Assembly (NCBI GenBank): GCA_900315675.1
Contig: OMZY01000017.1
Location: forward strand, 1 to 53,829
Direction: 5' to 3'
Length of the DNA stretch: 53,829 nucleotides
From: an uncultured Eubacteriales bacterium
Lineage (GTDB): Bacteria; Bacillota; Clostridia; Christensenellales; Aristaeellaceae
In this document: positions 31,524-41,023 of the stretch, one piece after another
Numbering within the stretch: position 1 is the first letter of the stretch
Layout: each line of letters opens with the position of its first letter
Position numbers and translations under genes: made by a program
The notes under the pieces: generated by a model
What the model saw: only the letters and a program-made list of their open reading frames with translations
Database searches by the model: none
Told to the model about the DNA's origin: nothing

Positions 31524-33059
31524 ATGGGAGAAGTCATCCTGACAATGAAGGGTATCGACAAATCCTTCCCCGGCGTCCACGCGCTGGATCATGTGGACTT
31601 TGACGTCCGCCGCGGGGAAGTCCATGCCCTCATGGGGGAAAACGGCGCCGGAAAATCCACGCTGATGAAGGTGCTCACCGGCATCTATACCAAGGATTCC
31701 GGCACCATCACCTTTGAGGGGAAGGAAGTGGAATTCCACAATCCCCGCGAGGCGCAGCAGGCCGGTATCGTCATCGTTCACCAGGAGCTGAATATGATGG
31801 GCCACCTCACCGTCGCCCAGAACATCTTCATCGGCCGGGAACCGAAGCATGGCCTCTTCATCAACGACAGGGCCATGAATACGGAAGCCCGGAAGCTCTT
31901 TGCCCAGCTGAACATTGAAATTGATCCGAAGGAAACCATGAGCAGCCTGACCGTTGCGAAGCAGCAGATGTGTGAAATTGCCAAAGCCATTTCCCACGAC
32001 GCAAAGGTCATCGTTTTTGACGAACCGACCGCGGCGCTGACGGATGCGGAAATTGACCAGCTGTTCGTCATCATCCGGGACCTGCGCGCCCGGGGATACG
32101 GCATCGTCTATATCTCCCACCGCATGGATGAAATCAAGCGGATTACGGACCGGGTATCCGTCATGCGGGACGGCCAGTATATCGGCACGCTGGTCACGGA
32201 GGAATGCACCAAGGAAGACATCATCGATATGATGGTCGGACGCGTTATTTATGAGGAGCCCAAAACCGAAAGCCGCTGCGCTCCCGACGCGCCTGTGGTC
32301 CTGAAGGTGGAACACCTGAACGCCGGCAGGATGGTGCAGGACGTCAGTTTTGAGCTGCGCCGGGGTGAAATTCTCGGCTTTGCCGGCCTGGTCGGTGCCG
32401 GCCGGACCGAAACTGCCAGGGCTCTCTTCGGCGCCGATCCCAAGCAGAGCGGAGATATCTGGATCAACGGAGAGAAAGTGTCCATCAGCTCTCCGAAAGA
32501 AGCAGTGGAGGCAGGGCTTAGTTATTTATCCGAAGATCGGAAACGTTTCGGTATCGTCCTGAAAAAGAACATCACAGAGAATTCCACCCTCGCGACGCTC
32601 AAAAAATACACCAAAGGCGTCTTCATCGATAAATCTGCGGAGGAAGCTGTCACGCAGAAGTATGTGGACGCCCTGAAAACCAAGACCCCCGGCATCGACC
32701 AGCTGGTCATGAACCTTTCCGGCGGCAATCAGCAGAAGGTCGTTATCGCCAAGTGGCTGGTAAACGATTCCCAGATCATGATCTTTGACGAGCCCACCCG
32801 CGGCATCGACGTAGGCGCGAAGCAGGAGATATATGAGCTGATGAACCAGCTGGCCGCTTCCGGCAAGTCCATCATCATGATTTCCTCCGAACTGGCTGAA
32901 ATCCTGCGCATGTCAGACCGGATCATCGTCATGTGCGAAGGCCGGAAAACCGGTGAGTTCGGCATTGCGGAAGCCACCCAGGAAAAGATCATGGCGGCCG
33001 CCACCCGGGATATTGATATGCAGAACCGGAAAAACCGGCAGGAGGGAGCAGCGGTATGA
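31524..33059 (+). CDS. CUT2 sugar ABC transporter ATP-binding protein (RbsA/MglA type)
   Basis: Tandem ATPase for monosaccharide uptake. The start is ATG 31524 (MGEVILTMKGIDKSFPGVHA), with AAAGGAGG upstream. It has 511 residues. Domain 1: GENGAGKSTLMKVLTGIY (Walker A about 39-46), LTVAKQQMCEIAKAIS, VIVFDEPTAALTDAE. Domain 2 carries the usual degenerate P-loop GLVGAGRTETARALFG (about 290-305), then LSGGNQQKVVIAKWL and IMIFDEPTRGIDVGAKQE, as in RbsA. It overlaps the first permease by 4 nt. With FucI downstream, L-fucose or a related aldose is the likely cargo (inference). Confidence 0.94.
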   Translation: MGEVILTMKGIDKSFPGVHALDHVDFDVRRGEVHALMGENGAGKSTLMKVLTGIYTKDSGTITFEGKEVEFHNPREAQQAGIVIVHQELNMMGHLTVAQNIFIGREPKHGLFINDRAMNTEARKLFAQLNIEIDPKETMSSLTVAKQQMCEIAKAISHDAKVIVFDEPTAALTDAEIDQLFVIIRDLRARGYGIVYISHRMDEIKRITDRVSVMRDGQYIGTLVTEECTKEDIIDMMVGRVIYEEPKTESRCAPDAPVVLKVEHLNAGRMVQDVSFELRRGEILGFAGLVGAGRTETARALFGADPKQSGDIWINGEKVSISSPKEAVEAGLSYLSEDRKRFGIVLKKNITENSTLATLKKYTKGVFIDKSAEEAVTQKYVDALKTKTPGIDQLVMNLSGGNQQKVVIAKWLVNDSQIMIFDEPTRGIDVGAKQEIYELMNQLAASGKSIIMISSELAEILRMSDRIIVMCEGRKTGEFGIAEATQEKIMAAATRDIDMQNRKNRQEGAAV

Positions 33060-34084
33060 AAGCAATGCTTGAACGGTTCAAATCCCTCAGGCTGGTCAGG
33101 ATCATGGGGTTCAACCGGGTTGTCCTGATCGGCGTCATCATCCTCCTGTGCCTGATCTTCCAGGTACTCAGCGGCGTCCTGAATCACGGCAATGTCTTCC
33201 TGACCTATGCCCGTTTCACCAGCGCCATCAACTACGGATATTTCATCGGCTTCCTGGCCCTGGGCGTCACTTTCGTCATTGCCACGGGCGGTATCGACTT
33301 TTCCGTCGGCCCGGTCATGTTCGCTGCGGCACTGATCTCGGGCTACTGCTTCAATAACTATCACTTCCCCATGTGGGTTTCCCTGATCATGTGCCCGCTG
33401 ATCGGTATGGTCTTCGGCACCGTGGGCGGTTTCTTCGTTTCATATTTGCACCTGCCCTCCTTTATCACCTCCCTGGCGCTGATGCAGATCGCCAAAGGCG
33501 TTGGCTCCATCTTCACAAAAACCCAGAATGTTTCCTGGCCCGGCAGTACCGATCCGGGCGGCTGGTACCGGAAGCTTTCCAACCTGGAAGTCACCCTGGG
33601 GAACGGCAGCAAGCTGAATATCCCCACAGGCCTGATCATCCTGATCATCGTGGCTGTCATCTGCTCCATCGTGCTGAATAAAACCCGGGCCGGCCGCTAC
33701 ATGATCTGTCTGGGCGCCAACCGGGAAGCGGTCCGCCTCTCCGGTGTGGATACGCGCCGCTGGGAGATGCTGGCCTATGTTATCTGCGGCACCCTCGCCG
33801 GTCTGGCCGCCATATTCTATGTCGGCTGTTACACCACGGTTCAGCCGGTCAAAGGCGACACCTTCAACAACGAGGCGATCGCGGCCTGCGTCATGGGCGG
33901 CACTTCCATGGCCGGCGGCCTGGCGTCCATCCTCGGTACCGTCATCGGTTCCTTCATCATCGCCATCATGCAGGAAGGCATCCTTTCCATGGGTTTCAAC
34001 ATTGCCTTCCAGTATTCTCTCACTGCCCTGATTCTTCTCGGCGCGGTCATTGCTGACGTCATGAGCCGCCGCCGCAGGAATTGA
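33056..34084 (+). CDS. CUT2 sugar ABC transporter permease 1 (RbsC type)
   Basis: Membrane permease of the BPD_transp_2 fold, 342 residues, about 8-10 helices. YFIGFLALGVTFVIATGGID and FSVGPVMFAAALISGY are the typical RbsC first half; VLNKTRAGRYMICLGANREA and RLSGVDTRRWEMLAYVICG the EAA-like cytoplasmic region (about 205-245); EAIAACVMGGTSMAGGLASI the last conserved block. Start overlaps the ATPase stop (ATGA). It probably forms a heterodimer with the second permease 25 nt downstream. Confidence 0.93.
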   Translation: MKAMLERFKSLRLVRIMGFNRVVLIGVIILLCLIFQVLSGVLNHGNVFLTYARFTSAINYGYFIGFLALGVTFVIATGGIDFSVGPVMFAAALISGYCFNNYHFPMWVSLIMCPLIGMVFGTVGGFFVSYLHLPSFITSLALMQIAKGVGSIFTKTQNVSWPGSTDPGGWYRKLSNLEVTLGNGSKLNIPTGLIILIIVAVICSIVLNKTRAGRYMICLGANREAVRLSGVDTRRWEMLAYVICGTLAGLAAIFYVGCYTTVQPVKGDTFNNEAIAACVMGGTSMAGGLASILGTVIGSFIIAIMQEGILSMGFNIAFQYSLTALILLGAVIADVMSRRRRN

Positions 34085-34109
34085 CGAATGCAGAGAAAGG
34101 GGTAAGCAA

Positions 34110-35117
34110 ATGGAAAACACCATTGACCGGAAAAAAGCAGCCCGCTCGGCATTCATCCGTTCCAGCGCCTTCCAGCGCATGATCATCATCGCGGTTCTGA
34201 TCCTGCTGTACGGCTTCTTCTACATCGCCAGCCCGTCCTTCCGCAAATACACGACCCTGGTCCAGATCTGCAGCAACATGTATTACACGCTGCTCATGGC
34301 CATCGGCGTCACCTTCCCGCTGATCACCGGCGGCAACGACCTGAGCATGGGTACCGGCCTGATCTGCTATTCGCTGATCGGTTCCTACCTGATGCGTATC
34401 TGCGGCTGGCCGCTGTGGGCTGCCATCGTAATCACCATCCTCATGGGCGTCGCCATGGGCGCTGTCAACGGCTTCGGCGTGGCAAAGCTGAACGTCCCGC
34501 CCTTCATCATGACGCTGGCCAGCATGATGTTCTGCCGCGGCATCGGCTCCATCCTGACCGGCGGTTTCTCCGGCACCTGGCCGGACGGCATGGAACCCGG
34601 CGCCGGATTCCGGAGCGTCTTCCGGCTCGTGGTCAGAACAGATTCCGGGCGGATGCCCATTCCCCTGGGCATGGTCTGGATGATCCTGCTGGTCATCCTC
34701 ATGTCCCTGGTGCTGAACAAAACCCGCGTCGGACGCTACACCATCGCCATCGGCTCCAACCGGGAAGCCCTGAAGCTTTCCGGCGTGAACGTGCTGAAAT
34801 GGCACATCTTCGCCTATATGATCTGCGGCCTGTTCACCGGCCTTGCCGCCGTGACCTATGCCGCCACCTTCTCCAACATCACGCCCGGTCAGGGCGCCGG
34901 CTTTGAGCTGAATGCCATCGGCGCTGCCATCATCGGCGGCACTGCCATGACCGGCGGCTCCGGTTCCGTCTTCGGAACCTTCCTGGGTGTGCTCCTGATT
35001 TCCCTCCTGCAGGTCGGTCTCCCCTTCGTCGGGCTGAACGCGGACTGGCAGCTGCTCATCACAGGCTGTATCCTGATGGGCGCCGTCACCATCGATAAGA
35101 TGCGCAACAGCAAATAA
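34110..35117 (+). CDS. CUT2 sugar ABC transporter permease 2 (RbsC type)
   Basis: Second BPD_transp_2 permease, 335 residues. TLLMAIGVTFPLITGGNDLS and MGTGLICYSLIGSYLM, then LNKTRVGRYTIAIGSNREAL and KLSGVNVLKWHIFAYMICGL mirror permease 1, so the pair arose by duplication. GAAIIGGTAMTGGSGSVFGT is the last conserved block. An AAAGGGG site precedes ATG 34110. CUT2 systems with two different permease genes are less common than RbsC homodimers but well known. Confidence 0.92.
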   Translation: MENTIDRKKAARSAFIRSSAFQRMIIIAVLILLYGFFYIASPSFRKYTTLVQICSNMYYTLLMAIGVTFPLITGGNDLSMGTGLICYSLIGSYLMRICGWPLWAAIVITILMGVAMGAVNGFGVAKLNVPPFIMTLASMMFCRGIGSILTGGFSGTWPDGMEPGAGFRSVFRLVVRTDSGRMPIPLGMVWMILLVILMSLVLNKTRVGRYTIAIGSNREALKLSGVNVLKWHIFAYMICGLFTGLAAVTYAATFSNITPGQGAGFELNAIGAAIIGGTAMTGGSGSVFGTFLGVLLISLLQVGLPFVGLNADWQLLITGCILMGAVTIDKMRNSK

Positions 35118-35175
35118 CTTTCGGATGTGGCATCCCGGACGGATGTACATATATATTTGAAGGAGGTATCCCCAT

Positions 35176-36252
35176 ATGAAGAAACTGGTAGCTCTCATTC
35201 TTGCCCTGGTTATGGTTCTCGGCATCTCTGCTGCTTTTGCGGATGCGTACCACTTCGAGATCGTCTCGAAGGGCTTCCAGTCCACCTACTGGCAGGCTGT
35301 CCTCAAGGGCGCCAAGGAAGAAGTGGACAAGATCAACGCTGAAGGCAATGACACCATCACCATGAACTTCGTCGGCCCCGACTCCGAATCCGACGTGGCC
35401 CAGCAGGTGCAGCAGTTCACCTCCGCGCTGAACGCCGCCCCCGCCGCCATCGGTTTCGCCGCCGTTGACCAGAACGCCTTCAACGATCTGCTGAACGACG
35501 CCCTGGGCAAGAAGATCCCGATCATCGGTTTTGACTCCGGTGTTCCCGGCGCTCCCGAAGGCGCTGTCTACGCCAACGCTTCCACCAACAACTACATCGC
35601 CGGCACCGTTGCCGCTGACGGTATGTGGGAAAAGATCGTTGCCCGGATCGAAGCCGCTCCCGGCGCTGTCCGCATCGGCGAAGTGAACCAGGATGCCACC
35701 GGTGAATCCGTGACCCAGCGCGGCCTCGGCTTCATCGACCGGATCATTGAACTGGCCGCTGAAAAGGGCTGGAAGGTTGCCGTGACCGGTAACGAATTCT
35801 ATGTCAACGGCATCAAGGGTGAGAAGGCTGCCGAAGCTGACGCCAAGATCATCATCGAAGCCAAGGTTCCCTCCCAGTCCACCGTGGAACTGTGCGCCAA
35901 CGAAGCTTCCGTGCTGCTGAATGAAGAAGACCTGATCGCCGTGTTCGGCTCCAACCAGGTTGCCGCTGAAGGCGTTGTTGCCGCTGACAACAACCTGTTC
36001 AAGTGCGGCACCTCCGATGACACCGTCATCGCTGTGGGCTTCGACTCCGGCGCCACCCTGAAGGCTGCCATCCGCAGCGGCGTCATGTACGGTGCTGTGA
36101 CCCAGTCCCCCGTCGGCATCGGCCGCGTGACCATCGATCTGCTCCTGGCCAGCGCCAAGGGTGAAGCGGTTGAAGACACCGATACCGGCTGCGCCTTCTA
36201 CACCCTGGAGAACATCGACACTCCCGAAATCGCTGACAACCTGTACGACTGA
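35176..36252 (+). CDS. CUT2 sugar-binding protein, non-lipidated
   Basis: Type I periplasmic-binding-fold receptor of the CUT2 system, 358 residues. A signal peptide at 1-22 ends AAFA before DAYHFEIVSKGF, a signal peptidase I site. There is no lipobox Cys, which is unusual for a single-membrane Bacillota receptor. FQSTYWQAVLKGAKEEVDK (first helix), GFAAVDQNAFNDLLNDAL, PIIGFDSGVPGAPEG and VIAVGFDSGATLKAAIRSGV are the RbsB-like ligand-cleft segments. A very strong TGAAGGAGGTAT ribosome binding site and a terminator right after the gene imply much higher output than the permeases. Confidence 0.92.
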   Translation: MKKLVALILALVMVLGISAAFADAYHFEIVSKGFQSTYWQAVLKGAKEEVDKINAEGNDTITMNFVGPDSESDVAQQVQQFTSALNAAPAAIGFAAVDQNAFNDLLNDALGKKIPIIGFDSGVPGAPEGAVYANASTNNYIAGTVAADGMWEKIVARIEAAPGAVRIGEVNQDATGESVTQRGLGFIDRIIELAAEKGWKVAVTGNEFYVNGIKGEKAAEADAKIIIEAKVPSQSTVELCANEASVLLNEEDLIAVFGSNQVAAEGVVAADNNLFKCGTSDDTVIAVGFDSGATLKAAIRSGVMYGAVTQSPVGIGRVTIDLLLASAKGEAVEDTDTGCAFYTLENIDTPEIADNLYD

Positions 36253-36288
36253 TTTTCTTCGAGCCCGTTCCTGACGGGTCCGGTAAGG

Positions 36289-36324
36289 AACGGATGGGGA
36301 TCTCCGGATCTCCATCCGTTTTTT
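36289..36324 (+). terminator. Terminator between the sugar-binding protein gene and fucI
   Basis: Long stem AACGGATGG...CCATCCGTT with an inner GATC/GATC pairing, followed by TTTTTT. It separates the transporter from fucI, so fucI depends on read-through or on a promoter not recognised in the short gap. Confidence 0.85.
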
Positions 36325-36376
36325 CTCCGCCGGGCGGAAAGCCGTCCCGGCATACCGCAAGGAGGTTCATAAAACA

Positions 36377-38179
36377 ATGGCAGACAACAGATACCTGGGC
36401 AGCTATCCCGTCATCGGCATCCGGCCGACGATCGACGGCCGCCGCGGCGCCCTGAGAGTCCGGGAAAGTCTGGAGGAGCAGACTATGAACATGGCCCGTT
36501 CCGCCGCCCGGCTGTTTGAGGAAAACCTGCGCTATTCCAACGGCGATCCGGTCAGGGTCGTCATCGCGGATACCACCATCGGCCGCGTGGCCGAGGCAGC
36601 CGCCTGTGAGGAGAAATTCCGCCGGGAAGGCGTTGCTGTCACGCTCACCGTCACCCCCTGCTGGTGCTACGGTTCCGAAACTATGGATATGGACCGCAAT
36701 ACCATCAAGGCTGTCTGGGGTTTTAACGGCACCGAGCGTCCCGGCGCTGTATACCTGGCCAGCGTCCTGGCCACGCATGCCCAGAAGGGGCTCCCCGCTT
36801 TCGGCATCTACGGTCATGAAGTCCAGGAGGCGGATGATTCCTCCATCCCGGAGGATGTGCAGGAAAAGCTGCTCCGCTTCGGCCGGGCTGCGGTGGCTGC
36901 CGCCACCATGCGCGGAAAAAGCTATCTCCAGATCGGTGCCATCACCATGGGCATCGGCGGTTCCATCATCGATTCAAAGTTTATTGAGGAATATCTCGGC
37001 ATGCGCGTTGAGTCCGTGGATGAGGTGGAAATTATCCGCCGCATGACCCTCGGCATCTATGACCGGAAAGAGCTGGAAAAGCTGAAGGCCTGGTGTACCG
37101 CCAACGTGCATGAAGGTTTTGACAAAAATCCCCCTGAGCTTCAGAAAACCCGGGATCAGAAGGACCAGGACTGGGAATTCACCCTGAAAATGTATCTGAT
37201 CATCAGGGATCTGCTCAACGGCAATCCCAACCTTCCCTCCGGCTGCGAGGAGGAAGCGGTCGGCCACAACGCCATCGCCGGCGGTTTCCAGGGACAGCGC
37301 CAGTGGACGGATTTCTATCCCAACTGCGACTTCCCGGAAGCCATGCTGAACACCAGCTTCGACCATAACGGTGCCCGGGAGCCCTATGTCTTCGCCACGG
37401 AAAACGACGTGCTCAACGGCCTGGGCATGCTCTTCATGAAGCTCCTCACCAACCGAGCCCAGATGTTTGCCGACGTGCGCACCTTCTGGAGTCCGGAAGC
37501 CGTGAAACGCTGTACGGGATATGATGTGGAAGGATTTGCGAAGGAAAACGGCGGTTTCATTCACCTGATCAATTCCGGCGCCTGCTGCCTGGACGCCAAC
37601 GGACAGGCAAAGGACGCGGACGGAAACCGGACCATGAAGCCCTGGTACGATCTCACGGAAGCGGATCAGCAGGCCATCATGGATCATACCACCTGGAATT
37701 ATGCCGATCTAGGCTATTTCCGGGGTGGCGGCTATTCCAGCCGCTTCGTTACCGACTGCGAAATGCCCGCCACCATGATCCGCCTGAACCTGGTGGACGG
37801 TCTCGGGCCCATGCTGCAGATTGCGGAAGGCTGGACCGTGAACCTGCCGGATAAGGTCAACGATATTCTCTGGAAGCGGACCGATTATACCTGGCCCTGC
37901 ACCTGGTTCACGCCCCGCTGTGACGGAAAAGAAGGCAGTCCCTTCCGCAGCGCCTATGATGTCATGAACTGCTGGGGCGCCAATCACGGCGCCATCAGTT
38001 ACGGCCATATCGGCGCGGACCTGATCACCCTCTGTTCCATGCTGCGTATACCCGTGGCCATGCATAACGTGCCGGTTGCGGATATCTTCCGTCCGGCCGC
38101 CTGGAACGCCTTCGGCATGGACAAGGAAGGCGCCGATTACCGCGCCTGCGCTGTCTACGGTCCGTTCTACAAGAAATAA
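36377..38179 (+). CDS. fucI: L-fucose isomerase (L-fucose/D-arabinose isomerase family)
   Basis: Metal-dependent ketol isomerase, L-fucose to L-fuculose; family members also take D-arabinose and L-galactose. It has 600 residues, the normal length (about 590). The family start [20 protein letters not shown], the [19 protein letters not shown] block (about 115-133), [17 protein letters not shown], the metal-binding [19 protein letters not shown] (about 337-355) and the C-terminal [20 protein letters not shown] (about 535-554) are present. AAGGAGG lies 11 nt upstream of ATG 36377. No fuculokinase/aldolase pair of the enteric type is adjacent; FucU is at 47575. Confidence 0.95.
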   Translation: MADNRYLGSYPVIGIRPTIDGRRGALRVRESLEEQTMNMARSAARLFEENLRYSNGDPVRVVIADTTIGRVAEAAACEEKFRREGVAVTLTVTPCWCYGSETMDMDRNTIKAVWGFNGTERPGAVYLASVLATHAQKGLPAFGIYGHEVQEADDSSIPEDVQEKLLRFGRAAVAAATMRGKSYLQIGAITMGIGGSIIDSKFIEEYLGMRVESVDEVEIIRRMTLGIYDRKELEKLKAWCTANVHEGFDKNPPELQKTRDQKDQDWEFTLKMYLIIRDLLNGNPNLPSGCEEEAVGHNAIAGGFQGQRQWTDFYPNCDFPEAMLNTSFDHNGAREPYVFATENDVLNGLGMLFMKLLTNRAQMFADVRTFWSPEAVKRCTGYDVEGFAKENGGFIHLINSGACCLDANGQAKDADGNRTMKPWYDLTEADQQAIMDHTTWNYADLGYFRGGGYSSRFVTDCEMPATMIRLNLVDGLGPMLQIAEGWTVNLPDKVNDILWKRTDYTWPCTWFTPRCDGKEGSPFRSAYDVMNCWGANHGAISYGHIGADLITLCSMLRIPVAMHNVPVADIFRPAAWNAFGMDKEGADYRACAVYGPFYKK

Positions 38180-38204
38180 AAACCGGTCTTCTGCCCGACC
38201 GCGC

Positions 38205-38232
38205 AAAAGGCACCGCTGCTGCGGTGCCTTTT
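38205..38232. terminator. Bidirectional terminator between fucI and the AraC-type regulator gene
   Basis: AAAAGGCACCGC / GCGGTGCCTTTT stem, with T/A runs on both sides, in the gap between convergent genes. Confidence 0.85.
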
Positions 38233-38254
38233 GTTGATTGCTCTCCAAAGTATT

Positions 38255-38995
38255 TCATTTTCCATTGTCCCGGAACCGGGCAGGACTGCATCCGATTGTA
38301 TTCCGGAAGTTCCGGCTGAAATGGAAGGGATCCGGATAGCCCACGCGGGCTGCGATTTCCCTCACCGTCAGGCTTGTGTCCATCAGGAGCTTTTTGGCCT
38401 GTCTCATTCTCAGGTCATTCAGGTAGCGGCTCGGGCTCGTTCCCGTCTGTTCATGGAACATCTTGCTCAGATAAGGTGCGGAGACCGCCATGGATTCCGC
38501 CAGTGCGGAAAAATCAACCGGCTTGTCATAGTTTTCCTGCAGGTAGGTCCTGACGTTCTCCGCCAGCGCCGCGGCGTCCGATTCCCGCCGGGATACCACC
38601 TGCTGTTCCCTGGCCAGCAGCATTGCCTCCAGCCGCTGAAGCAGCCGCCGCAGTTCCTCCGGATTCACCGGTTTCAGCAGGTAATCAACCGCGCTGTTCC
38701 GGATAGCGGCCTTCATATACTCAAAATCGCTGTATCCGCTGACAATCACGCACAGCATGTCCGGGTGTTCCTCCCGCAGGCTGGAAATCAGTCCGATGCC
38801 GTCCATTTCCGGCATCTTGATATCGCTGAACACTACGTCAGGCAGCAGTTCCCGGGCCTGTTCAAGGGCTTCAAGCCCTGTCCCGGCGCGGGAAATCACC
38901 CGGAAGGCGTCACTGCTTTCTTCAATTCTGCGGGCAATGTTGTTCGCGATCAGCTTTTCATCGTCCGCTACGATCACCTTAAACTGCCTGCTCAT
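38255..38995 (-). CDS. Response regulator with AraC-type output (YesN-like)
   Basis: Two-component response regulator of 246 residues. The receiver shows ADDEKLIANNIARRI, the phospho-acceptor D58 in VVFSDIKMPEMDGIGL, and the Lys in DYLLKPVNPEEL. The AraC DNA-binding domain (about 150-246) has FSALAESMAVSAPYLSKMFH and the second helix-turn-helix with VREIAARVGYPDPFHFSRNF. It overlaps the sensor kinase gene by 17 nt. YesN-type regulators usually control adjacent carbohydrate transporters, here the CUT1 system and GH31 gene or the CUT2 operon. Confidence 0.94.
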   Translation of the reverse strand: MSRQFKVIVADDEKLIANNIARRIEESSDAFRVISRAGTGLEALEQARELLPDVVFSDIKMPEMDGIGLISSLREEHPDMLCVIVSGYSDFEYMKAAIRNSAVDYLLKPVNPEELRRLLQRLEAMLLAREQQVVSRRESDAAALAENVRTYLQENYDKPVDFSALAESMAVSAPYLSKMFHEQTGTSPSRYLNDLRMRQAKKLLMDTSLTVREIAARVGYPDPFHFSRNFRNTIGCSPARFRDNGK

Positions 38996-40763
38996 TCCGT
39001 TTCCCTCCGATCACCACGCAAGCGCCTCCCTCCGGGTTGTTCTCCAGCCTGAAGATGAAATCTTCCCCGTACAGCAGGAAGAAGCGGATATAAACATGCA
39101 GGATGCCCATTCCGTTGATCTTCAGGGACGGCAGGGTGGACGTCCGCCGGATTTCCTCCATCTGCTCCGTCAGCTCTTTTTTCGTTTCCTCTTCAAACCC
39201 GGGGCCGTTGTCCCGGATCCGCAGCTCATAGCGATCTCCTGACACGGTTCCTTCAATCCGGATCCTGTAGGGCGGACGCTGCATGGTGGTAAACTTGATC
39301 GCGTTTTCCGCCAGCAGCTGTACGCACAGTTTGGGGACCAGCACCGGATTCATCTCCTCCGGCAGGTCCGTCTCGCAGGTCAGGTCTCCCTGATAGCGGA
39401 TTTCCATGCACCGCAGATAATCCTTCGTATGCCGGATTTCCTTCTCCAGCGGAACCTGCTGTGCGGAATCGGAGGAGATGTACCGCAGGATTCCGGCCAT
39501 GGACTGGCACATTTCCGCAATCTCCGCGTCCATCCCTTCGTCCGCCATCGCCTGGATTGCCTGCAGGCTGTTGAACAGGAAATGAGGATTCATCTGTGCC
39601 TGCAGCGCCAGCATCCGGGACTGCATCTCCTGGTTCTGCAGCTCCAGCAGCTTTGTCACATTGCCGGAAAGCGTCGACTGCATCCGGGAAAAGGTTGTAT
39701 GCAGCGTCTGGATCTCCCGGATATCCGAATCCACTTCCGGCAGCGGTGCCGGATTTTCCAGGCCGATCTGGCCGATCTGGTCGCAAATGTCCGCCAGCGG
39801 CCGTGTGATCCGGCGTGAAACCAGCACGGAGGCCAGCACTGTCAGGATCAGCGTTCCCAGGGTAATCAGCAGGATCGTGACGCTCTGGTCCCGGACCGAC
39901 CGGAACAGGTCTGCCTCCCGGATACTCATCACGGTATAGAACTGTCCCCTTCCGGCGGGTACGCAGCAAAGCAGCCTTCCGTCTCCCGTCGGCGTCAGTT
40001 CCTCCGGAAAGCCGAGCCGTTCTGCGTCGGTGCTGACCGGATTTTCTCCTTCCGCTTTCGGAAAAATCTGCCTGCCCTCCCGGTCGATAAAGTACGTGTT
40101 TTCCCCGAATCCGGATTTATATGCCATCTGGGCGGACAGGATCCTGCTGATCCGCTGCCGGATTTCAAGATAGCCGCACCGGATCCCGAAGTTGTCGTAG
40201 TTTTCCATCACCAGGGTCACGAACTCCTTGCCGTAGGGGTCCGTCATATACTTGGAGAGCTTCTCGTCCCTGCCGGAAAAATAGAGCAGCTGGTGATTCC
40301 CCTGCTCCGCCATCGGCCCGTACCAGGGCTTTGTTTCCGCGCTGTCTGCCGTGATCTCGTTGTCCAGGCCGGAGGATACCCGGATTCCGTCCCGGGTATA
40401 CAGGTTGATCTGGTCAATCGGCCGGTTGGGGAAAACAATCAGGGAAAGAATCATCGACATCCGGTCCGCTTCCCCCGATAAACCGCCGGTGTTTTCCCGG
40501 CGCAGGGTGATCCGGTCCTGCATCCGCGTGGAATAGGTTATGTTCAGCGCCATGGTGCGCATCTGGTCAATTTCCCGGTCGGCAGCAGCCGCCATGGCCT
40601 GCGTCTGTCCGCGCAGTGTATTCATTACTTCGTTTCTCACCCTGCTGCCGTGAATCAGTGAAAATGCCGTCGCCAGGACCGCAAAGGAGAGCAGGATCAG
40701 CACGGCATAGGTCCCCATCAGGGTTCCCCGCACTGTTCTTCCGTGGCCCCTCCGCATCCGCAT
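38979..40763 (-). CDS. Membrane sensor histidine kinase (YesM-like)
   Basis: Sensor kinase of the His_kinase/HATPase (LytS/YesM) class, 594 residues. Membrane helices lie at about 14-38 (TLMGTYAVLILLSFAVLATA) and about 285-305, flanking a large extracellular Cache-like sensor. HAMP follows (SRRITRPLADICDQIGQIG), then the phospho-acceptor motif QMNPHFLFNSLQAIQAMADE (about 390-410), and an ATPase domain with PKLCVQLLAENAIKF and IRDNGPGF. AAGGAG precedes ATG 40763. Its promoter carries a cre-like site and a GAAACGTTAC box, so it is probably under catabolite control and LacI-type control. Confidence 0.93.
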   Translation of the reverse strand: MRMRRGHGRTVRGTLMGTYAVLILLSFAVLATAFSLIHGSRVRNEVMNTLRGQTQAMAAAADREIDQMRTMALNITYSTRMQDRITLRRENTGGLSGEADRMSMILSLIVFPNRPIDQINLYTRDGIRVSSGLDNEITADSAETKPWYGPMAEQGNHQLLYFSGRDEKLSKYMTDPYGKEFVTLVMENYDNFGIRCGYLEIRQRISRILSAQMAYKSGFGENTYFIDREGRQIFPKAEGENPVSTDAERLGFPEELTPTGDGRLLCCVPAGRGQFYTVMSIREADLFRSVRDQSVTILLITLGTLILTVLASVLVSRRITRPLADICDQIGQIGLENPAPLPEVDSDIREIQTLHTTFSRMQSTLSGNVTKLLELQNQEMQSRMLALQAQMNPHFLFNSLQAIQAMADEGMDAEIAEMCQSMAGILRYISSDSAQQVPLEKEIRHTKDYLRCMEIRYQGDLTCETDLPEEMNPVLVPKLCVQLLAENAIKFTTMQRPPYRIRIEGTVSGDRYELRIRDNGPGFEEETKKELTEQMEEIRRTSTLPSLKINGMGILHVYIRFFLLYGEDFIFRLENNPEGGACVVIGGKRNEQAV

Positions 40764-40794
40764 ACAGCTTTCTCCTTTTTCTGTTATAATATAT

Positions 40795-40806
40795 GTAACG
40801 TTTCGC
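40795..40806. promoter_or_regulatory. GTAACGTTTC operator downstream of the sensor kinase promoter
   Basis: GTAACGTTTCGC, the reverse complement of GCGAAACGTTAC, sharing its 10-bp core with 31411-31422 and 46289-46300. It lies about 10-20 nt after the expected start of the minus-strand transcript. Confidence 0.5.
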
Positions 40807-40821
40807 TTTCTGGCACGCTTC

Positions 40822-40851
40822 AGTATATAGAAAACGTTTGCTTTTTGTCAA
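40822..40851 (-). promoter_or_regulatory. Sensor kinase promoter with an embedded cre-like site
   Basis: Minus strand -35 TTGACA (40851-40846), 18-nt spacer, -10 TATACT (40827-40822). The spacer holds AGAAAACGTTTGCT (40829-40842), which fits the CcpA cre consensus TGWAARCGYTWNCW at 13 of 14 positions. Confidence 0.65.
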
Positions 40852-40927
40852 CCTGAACCGGCCTGTTTTTATCCTGTATGGTTTATTTTTGGTTAAAAAT
40901 ATCCATGAAACCTGATAAAATGCTCCA

Positions 40928-40956
40928 TTCCTTTTTAACGGATACGTTTCTATAAT
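40928..40956 (+). promoter_or_regulatory. Promoter of the CUT1 operon
   Basis: -10 TATAAT at 40951-40956 with a poor -35 (TTCCTT, 40928-40933). GATACGTTTC (40941-40950), a variant of the GAAACG box, abuts the -10. A weak -35 fits dependence on the adjacent AraC-type regulator. Confidence 0.55.
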
Positions 40957-41023
40957 AAGGGCAGATAAAGGCCGGAGAATACCGGTCTTCCGAAAAACGG
41001 ATAATATTGAAGGAGGTACCCCC

